This document shows, piece after piece, positions 6,534 to 10,853 of a stretch of DNA of 10,853 nt. The notes under the pieces are model-generated. The model was not told the DNA's origin, did not search any database, and saw nothing but the letters and a program-made list of their open reading frames with translations. Each line of letters opens with the position of its first letter. Positions within the stretch are counted from its first letter, which is position 1. The translations under genes were made by a program, and so were the position numbers. This DNA comes from Bacillota bacterium (GTDB taxonomy: Bacteria; Bacillota_A; Clostridia; Acetivibrionales; DUMB01). The stretch lies in assembly GCA_023621975.1 (NCBI GenBank), contig JAMOAC010000418.1, positions 1 through 10,853 of the forward strand, written 5' to 3'.

Positions 6534-7541
6534 TTGGAACAGCAAAACAGTGAAAAACAGCATGTGACTGCAGGAAAAATAAGATTCAAGGAAAACGAAG
6601 ATATTTTCAAATGCCCTGTCTGCGGCGGCAGGATGCATGTTGAAGGCTATAAGAGCATAATCTGCAAAAAGAAGCACTGTTTCGACATATCCAGAAGGGA
6701 CTATGTGAACCTGCTGCTGAATGCCGGCAAGTCCCAGTATGACAAGGAAATGTTCAGGTCAAGAAACGTTATATGTAACATGGGCTTTTTTGATTGCCTG
6801 ACAGACGCTGTCGTGGAAATAATCAAAAAGAATATGCCAGCTTTTGGTTCCGATAATGTGAAAATATTGGATGCCGGCTGCGGTGAAGGTTTCCATTTAT
6901 CCAGGATAATAAGCGGCTTGCACGGGGATTACGAGATAAATTTGCAGGGAGTAGGAATTGACATATCCAAGGAAGGTATTCAGATTGCTGCAAGGAATTA
7001 TAAGGATATTATATGGTGCGTAGCCGACCTGGCAGATATACCTTTCAGGGATAAGCAGTTTGATGTGGTTTTAAACATTCTTTCCCCTTCAAATTACGGA
7101 GAATTCAAAAGGGTTATCCGCAATGAGGGAATACTGGTCAAGGTTGTTCCGGGAAGTGGTTATCTTAGAGAATTGAGAAAGGTGCTTTATAAGGAAACAG
7201 GTAAGGAAACATATTCAAACGACAGGGTTATAGAACATTTTAAGAAGAACTTCAATCTGATGGATATACAGAGCGTGAAGTACAATGTAAAAATTAGCAA
7301 AGATGAACTCAGGCACCTGATAAAAATGACTCCGTTGTCGTGGGGAGCAACGGAGGATAAGGTTCAAAATGCGCTAGACAAAGGAATTGATTGTATAACT
7401 GCACACTTTAATATATTGACAGGGAGAGCCCGCCCTCTTGAGAAACAGGATATTGCTTTTGAGTGGCAGGATGTACAAAACCGGCTACATGGAGGGGGTA
7501 AGGCGATAATGAGTTCAGCTCTAAGTCCTCAAATTATATAA
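6534..7541 (+). CDS. rlmA: 23S rRNA (guanine-N1)-methyltransferase, RlmA family
   Basis: 335 residues. An N-terminal zinc finger uses Cys27, Cys30, Cys44 and His48 (CPVCGGRM, then CKKKHCFDISRRDYVNLL), exactly the RlmA pattern. The SAM-binding motif is ILDAGCGEG (111-119), with GIDISKEGI (141-149) and PFRDKQFDVV (170-179) next, and the family's LIKMTPLSW (262-270). RlmA enzymes methylate N1 of G745 or G748 in 23S rRNA; the TlrB branch gives tylosin resistance. Which base is modified here cannot be told. The start is TTG 6534 with AGAAGGG (6517-6523) upstream, which leaves about 22 more residues before the zinc finger than in E. coli RlmA. Homology ends near residue 295 (HFNILTG); the last 40 residues run in frame over the ribosome binding site and first ten codons of the decayed MNT gene, and the stop TAA (7539) is that gene's nonsense codon. 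Confidence 0.92.
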   Translation: MEQQNSEKQHVTAGKIRFKENEDIFKCPVCGGRMHVEGYKSIICKKKHCFDISRRDYVNLLLNAGKSQYDKEMFRSRNVICNMGFFDCLTDAVVEIIKKNMPAFGSDNVKILDAGCGEGFHLSRIISGLHGDYEINLQGVGIDISKEGIQIAARNYKDIIWCVADLADIPFRDKQFDVVLNILSPSNYGEFKRVIRNEGILVKVVPGSGYLRELRKVLYKETGKETYSNDRVIEHFKKNFNLMDIQSVKYNVKISKDELRHLIKMTPLSWGATEDKVQNALDKGIDCITAHFNILTGRARPLEKQDIAFEWQDVQNRLHGGGKAIMSSALSPQII

Positions 7542-7681
7542 GCGATAAAACAATTGCCGATAAATACCTGATAAGCAAAACTGTTCTCTTTGGCTCCCGT
7601 GCCAGAGGCGATAACAATCCTAAAAGCGATATTGATCCTGCTATTTATATGCGCCCGGAAATCACAAGCAAAGGACATTAG
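7509..7681 (+). pseudogene. Decayed MNT-domain nucleotidyltransferase (HEPN/MNT antitoxin type)
   Basis: A good ribosome binding site (GGAGGGGG, 7491-7498) precedes ATG 7509, which begins MSSALSPQII. The next codon is TAA (7539-7541), where Glu (GAA) would fit. A one-base loss near 7552-7553 (CAATTGCC where CAAATTGCC restores the frame) then shifts the frame. In the new frame 7553-7678 encodes IADKYLISKT, then VLFGSRARGDNNPKSDID (7583-7636), the unmistakable GSRARG...SDID active site of minimal nucleotidyltransferases, and stops at TAG 7679 after MRPEITSKGH. The C-terminal half with the third catalytic Asp is missing, and the hydrophobic residue expected after SDID is Pro. Such proteins usually pair with a HEPN toxin; no HEPN gene is visible. 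At least three lesions make this a relic rather than a sequencing error. Confidence 0.88.
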
Positions 7682-7723
7682 TGTAACAAGATAAACAAAA
7701 GGATATTCAGGAGGGAAAACACA

Positions 7724-8875
7724 ATGAATATTATTCATAGCATAAAGCTGGAACCGTGCAGCAATGAGGATTATCCCCAACTTTTGAATGCCCTGAACAA
7801 TGCATTCGGTTTCAAGGAAAAGTTTTGGTTTTCCAGGAATATGGCACATATATATCCTTCTCCCGACAATATTAATGACAATATTGATTCGGATAAAATT
7901 CGAAATAACCTAATCATAAAGTACTCGGGAGAGATTATTGGTTGCATAGGGATATTCCCTTTTGAGATGGAAACCTTTGTAGATAACAACAGGCTGGTCC
8001 TGTACGTCGGAGGAGTGGGCTCGGTGTTTACTGATGAAAAATACCGAAACCAGGGTATAATGTCTTACATGCTGAGCCAGGCAATAAGCAAGATGAAAGA
8101 GGACGGCTGCGACATATCCTGGCTGGCAGGCGACAGATACAGGTACAGGAACTATGGATGGGATCTTGCAGGCAGGAAATATAAATATGTTATCAGACTT
8201 AGGGACATAAAAAGGTATTATGGTCATGACCTGCATATCAACATTTCAAAACCTGCTGAAGATAACCTGCACATAATTGAAAACCTCTATTCACGGTATA
8301 AGTCAAAAGTAATAAGGGACAGATCGGTGTGGAAGGAGCATCTGAAGAGGGAGAACATAGGATGGGTGCTGGGTGAAACAGGCGGAAAGTACGCATACAT
8401 GGCATACGACAGGAAAAACCCCGGGCTTGTGCATGAAATACAGGGAGATGAAATAGCAGTTGTTTCACTGATTGAAAAACACATGGAAGATAATAACATA
8501 TCCTGCCTGGAAGTATTTTGCCCTTGTGAGGAAAGCATGCTGGCCGATTTGTTCAGTAATATTTCATGCAATTATTCCATTGAGCATAACCACCAGCTTA
8601 GAATTATTGATGAAGAAAAACTGTGGAGCAAGGTGCTTCCCATAATTAAATCAAATGAGTTAATACGCAGGTGCGGGGATACGTTAAAATTCGTGGAAAA
8701 TGTACAGGCAAAGGGACTAAAGTTACAAATACTCAGGGAAGTCCTCGGCTTCAACTGCAGGTGTGAAGCCTTTAACAGCAAATCCCCTGACAGCGGAACT
8801 GTTCCGGAACAGATAAAAAATATAAGGAATGTCCTGCCTGTTAACTGGTGGATGTCTCGTGTCGACGAAGTTTAA
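7724..8875 (+). CDS. GNAT acetyltransferase, Eis-like two/three-domain type
   Basis: 383 residues; ATG 7724 with an ideal AGGAGGG (7709-7715) 8 bases upstream. Residues 8-155 form a GNAT domain with the acetyl-CoA region GGVGSVFTDEKYRNQGIMSY (96-115); the usual RxxGxG/A loop is Arg108-Asn-Gln-Gly111-Ile-Met113, with Met in the last place. YRNYGWDLAG (141-150) matches the F/YRxxGFE element of this group. Residues about 160-290 look like a second, degenerate GNAT half and about 295-383 like the SCP2-like C-terminal domain, ending LPVNWWMSRVDEV. This length and order are those of the Eis family (PF13527 type), some of which acetylate aminoglycosides or protein lysines; the substrate here is unknown. 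It lies 182 bases after rlmA with the MNT relic between, perhaps in one transcript, and its stop is only 3 bases from the stop of the opposing URO-D gene. Confidence 0.85.
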   Translation: MNIIHSIKLEPCSNEDYPQLLNALNNAFGFKEKFWFSRNMAHIYPSPDNINDNIDSDKIRNNLIIKYSGEIIGCIGIFPFEMETFVDNNRLVLYVGGVGSVFTDEKYRNQGIMSYMLSQAISKMKEDGCDISWLAGDRYRYRNYGWDLAGRKYKYVIRLRDIKRYYGHDLHINISKPAEDNLHIIENLYSRYKSKVIRDRSVWKEHLKRENIGWVLGETGGKYAYMAYDRKNPGLVHEIQGDEIAVVSLIEKHMEDNNISCLEVFCPCEESMLADLFSNISCNYSIEHNHQLRIIDEEKLWSKVLPIIKSNELIRRCGDTLKFVENVQAKGLKLQILREVLGFNCRCEAFNSKSPDSGTVPEQIKNIRNVLPVNWWMSRVDEV

Positions 8876-8878
8876 TTT

Positions 8879-10024
8879 CTAATCGTTAATGCGCTTTTGA
8901 AAGTCTACGCAGGCTTGCATTCCTGCCCTGGATTTTTCGGCAGACCATGTTGAGAAACTGATAATAACTCCTCTTGTATCCTTGAAGACCTCGAGTATGT
9001 CAATGACCTCGTTATATACTTCTTCACAGGTTGCAGTTTCCACTATGCATGGGTCCGTATCCGGATACAGGAGGATTTTATTTCCAAGCAGCTCATTTAC
9101 AGGTTCAAATGATTTTTTTACTGAGTGTATGCCCGATTTGGGTTTGAAGCCCGTATAGGCGTTTATAGGGATTTCTCTCCTAAACAGTTCCACGTATTCG
9201 GGCACTGCCATACAAAAGTGAAGCATGGCCTTTGCCTCCGGGAACACACTCCGGACGCGTTTCATATAAGGTATGCAAAACTCTTCGAACATTTCGAGGT
9301 TGAGAAATGTTGCAGTGTCGTCTGCCAGAATTAATTCCTTCACTTCTGTTACGTCAAATTCCTTTACCAGGTCTGCCCAGTGCTCTACGTATTTATTGGT
9401 TATAATATCAAGAAGTTTATGCACAAATTCAGGTCTGTCATGGCAGGCTATAAAAAATTCTTCCATGCCCATTACCAGCTGGGCGATGCTGACAATACCG
9501 TCGCAATCAAACTTCGGTGTCTTCATGCTCTCGAGGGGATATACCACATTGCCGTCTGCCAGCTCTACCGGGTATTTTTTAGCATTTTCCAGCGCATATT
9601 TTCTGAATTCCTTTTCAATCAGAAACAAACCGTTATTGCAGACATCCATTTTATCCAGTTTAATAAGGTCTTTTTCATCCTTTACCCATTTGTGCGTACA
9701 GGGAAGAGAGCCTTTTACAAATTCGATATCACATCCGAAAGCATTTGCCAGCCTTGTTACAAACATATCTATTGTCGGGTTTATTGAGTATTGATCAGTA
9801 CTGAAGTTTTCAAGCAGTTCCTTTTGAAAATCAAGCTGTGCCTTGAAATGAACTTCAGGGTCAGTCAGGTAATCCTCGCATTCAATGCCATGTTTTATCA
9901 AATATTGAAATATGTCTACATAACATATCATTATCGGACGGTCAGCCTTTTCAAAATTACTGGCCTTTTCAACCCGCATTTTTCTTTTTGCGAGTTCGTC
10001 AGTTGTAATATTAATTTTTATCAT
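8879..10024 (-). CDS. URO-D superfamily protein with His-X-Cys motif (MtaA/CmuA-like)
   Basis: 381 residues from ATG 10022-10024, supported by GGAG (10037-10034) at 9-base spacing. A GTG at 10060 would add 12 residues but lacks a ribosome binding site. Superfamily marks: LADDTATFLNLEMFEEFCIP (233-252), LHFCMAVPEYVELF (268-281), YTGFKPKSG (290-298), LLGNKILLYPDTDP (312-325) and GVIISFSTW (352-360). His269-Phe-Cys271 fits the zinc His-X-Cys of MtaA/CmuA methylcobamide:thiol methyltransferases. The canonical third Cys near the C-terminus is absent (SFSTWS); Cys326 (TDPC) is a candidate. HemE's N-terminal substrate motif is missing. It probably acts on a methylated or corrinoid substrate, but no corrinoid protein is nearby. 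It is only distantly similar to the protein at 4228-5472 and is divergent from the AraC gene at 10262, its likely regulator. No terminator separates it from the converging GNAT gene. Confidence 0.84.
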   Translation of the reverse strand: MIKINITTDELAKRKMRVEKASNFEKADRPIMICYVDIFQYLIKHGIECEDYLTDPEVHFKAQLDFQKELLENFSTDQYSINPTIDMFVTRLANAFGCDIEFVKGSLPCTHKWVKDEKDLIKLDKMDVCNNGLFLIEKEFRKYALENAKKYPVELADGNVVYPLESMKTPKFDCDGIVSIAQLVMGMEEFFIACHDRPEFVHKLLDIITNKYVEHWADLVKEFDVTEVKELILADDTATFLNLEMFEEFCIPYMKRVRSVFPEAKAMLHFCMAVPEYVELFRREIPINAYTGFKPKSGIHSVKKSFEPVNELLGNKILLYPDTDPCIVETATCEEVYNEVIDILEVFKDTRGVIISFSTWSAEKSRAGMQACVDFQKRIND

Positions 10025-10082
10025 GGTATCACACTCCAAATAAGAGTCAGGTATGTGCACATAACATGCAAGCTATGCTTTC

Positions 10083-10111
10083 ATAATAATAACCAGGGGC
10101 AGGCAATTCAA
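10083..10111 (-). promoter_or_regulatory. Probable promoter of the second URO-D gene
   Basis: Read on the minus strand, TTGAAT (10111-10106), a 17-base spacer and TATTAT (10088-10083) fit a sigma-A promoter with a moderate -35 box. Transcription would start near 10076, about 50 bases before the ATG at 10024. Confidence 0.55.
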
Positions 10112-10179
10112 TGTACGCAACTGCTATCTATATGACAAAACTATTCAATTAATTTTTGACTCATCTATAAAACATTATG

Positions 10180-10208
10180 TTGTATGATATGTCGCACCGT
10201 GATAAAAT
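10180..10208 (+). promoter_or_regulatory. Possible promoter of the second AraC gene
   Basis: TTGTAT (10180-10185), a 17-base spacer and TAAAAT (10203-10208) could drive the AraC gene from about 10215. The region is so A/T-rich that other pairs are possible. Confidence 0.4.
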
Positions 10209-10214
10209 ATTTTA

Positions 10215-10248
10215 TATAATAAAACTATTATAGTCATAAAACTGTTAT
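10215..10248. repeat. Inverted and direct repeats before the second AraC gene
   Basis: TATAATA (10215-10221) and TATTATA (10226-10232) form a perfect inverted repeat with a 4-base loop. Overlapping it, ATAAAACTATTAT (10219-10231) recurs as ATAAAACTGTTAT (10236-10248), 12 of 13 identical with a 17-base period, and the core AAAACTATT occurs again at 10137-10145. AraC-family proteins often bind direct repeats, so these may be binding sites; the A/T-rich background weakens the case. Confidence 0.45.
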
Positions 10249-10261
10249 TGGGTATTTTGTT

Positions 10262-10853
10262 ATGTTGAAAGGCATGGATATTTCCCAATTTAATCCGTAT
10301 ATTATCAGCATCCGGTATTTCAACGGATATACCTATGAAAAAGGAAAAGTTTTTCCGGAAAGGTCCGTTCACGATTATGAGATAGAATACATTATTAAAG
10401 GGAACGGGCTTATGGTAATGGATGATGTTTCATATACACTGCAAAACGGGATGAGTTTTTTCAGAAAACCTCACCAGAAAAATTTTGGCGTCATGCAGTA
10501 CGAATCATACCTGATAACTTTTGATATTCTTGGCAATTATAAAAACAACGTTGACCAGTTTACATGTCCCAAGGAGGAATACCAGTCGCTGGTGGAGTTG
10601 AGTTTTAATATTCCACATGTAAAAAGGCTGGTTTTTAATGAGAAGGCAGAAAGAATACTTCACCAGATGTACATGGAATACCTGAACAAGAGCAGTATTA
10701 AACAGCTACTGTTAAAATCATATTTTTTTCAGCTGATAAATGAACTGTATGTAAAATCAAACATTGCAGATGACAATTTTCAGATGAGTTCAGGTATTAA
10801 GAATAAAATAAAAAAGTGTATTTCCATAATCGAGGAGAATTACGATAAAAGCA
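10262..10853 (+). CDS. AraC-family transcriptional regulator (3' end cut by window)
   Basis: An open frame from ATG 10262 runs off the window after 197 codons. It opens MLKGMDISQFNPYIISIRYF. Residues about 35-92 form a cupin-like sensor (VHDYEIEYIIKGNGLMVMDD at 36-55, then NGMSFFRKPHQKNFG), followed by a helical linker, and KIKKCISIIEENYDKS (182-197) is the start of the first DNA-binding helix of the AraC domain, whose helix-turn-helix units lie beyond the edge. It resembles the gene at 5674-6408 in architecture but not closely in sequence. The start is uncertain: ATG 10262 has only a weak GGG (10250-10252) upstream, and ATG 10274 has AAAGG only one base away. It is transcribed away from the URO-D gene 8879-10024 and probably regulates it in response to an unknown small molecule. 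Confidence 0.85.
   Translation, partial: MLKGMDISQFNPYIISIRYFNGYTYEKGKVFPERSVHDYEIEYIIKGNGLMVMDDVSYTLQNGMSFFRKPHQKNFGVMQYESYLITFDILGNYKNNVDQFTCPKEEYQSLVELSFNIPHVKRLVFNEKAERILHQMYMEYLNKSSIKQLLLKSYFFQLINELYVKSNIADDNFQMSSGIKNKIKKCISIIEENYDKS

Noticed and set aside
9273..9794. 173-codon plus-strand open frame opposite the second URO-D gene
   Set aside because: It is antisense to a well-supported conserved gene, has no family resemblance and no ribosome binding site.
4228..10024. Heme-pathway HemE (uroporphyrinogen decarboxylase) for the two URO-D proteins
   Set aside because: The N-terminal substrate-binding motif of HemE is absent in both, no other heme genes are present, and the sequences fit the methyltransferase-like branch better.
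10025..10060. GTG start at 10060 for the second URO-D gene
   Set aside because: It lacks a ribosome binding site, whereas the ATG at 10022-10024 has GGAG at 9-base spacing.

Overview
The window looks like a piece of chromosome from a low-GC, Gram-positive anaerobe, most likely a member of the Clostridia. The evidence is strong AGGAGG-type ribosome binding sites, several TTG starts, TTGACA/TATAAT-type promoters, a YtrA-type GntR regulator with its ABC-2 exporter, a Firmicute-type tyrosine-rich cupin protein, and paired AraC / URO-D-superfamily genes. A closer placement (for example a Ruminiclostridium or Acetivibrio relative) is only a guess. No rRNA, tRNA, CRISPR array, insertion sequence or phage gene was seen.

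Layout: (1) 1-1052, the 3' part of an 11-TM-type sodium-coupled amino-acid transporter (NSS family), ending at a bidirectional hairpin terminator. (2) 1090-1647, convergent, a small cupin protein with a tyrosine-rich N-terminus. (3) 1648-2208, a 561-base non-coding stretch with short degenerate repeats, ending in a very strong promoter whose -10 box lies inside a perfect 24-bp palindrome. (4) 2209-4079, a compact operon of GntR/YtrA regulator, ABC ATPase and ABC-2 permease, closed by a strong terminator. (5) 4228-6408, a divergent pair: a URO-D-superfamily protein on the minus strand and an AraC regulator on the plus strand. (6) 6534-8875, an RlmA-type 23S rRNA methyltransferase, the ruin of an MNT nucleotidyltransferase gene, and an Eis-like GNAT acetyltransferase. 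(7) 8879-10853, a second divergent URO-D / AraC pair, its AraC gene cut by the window end.

How the genes may work together: the GntR protein probably represses its own exporter operon through the palindrome. The two URO-D proteins are not heme enzymes; they resemble the MtaA/CmuA side of the superfamily, which handles methyl groups on corrinoid or thiol carriers, and each is probably controlled by the AraC protein transcribed away from it. No corrinoid protein is in the window, so their substrates are unknown. Ribosome methylation, GNAT acetylation and ABC export in one neighbourhood could suggest a defence against antibiotics, but that is inference.

The most notable items are the repeated URO-D/AraC architecture with two different versions of the metal-site motif, the self-overlapping promoter/operator of the exporter operon, and the MNT relic whose nonsense codon now serves as the stop codon of rlmA.
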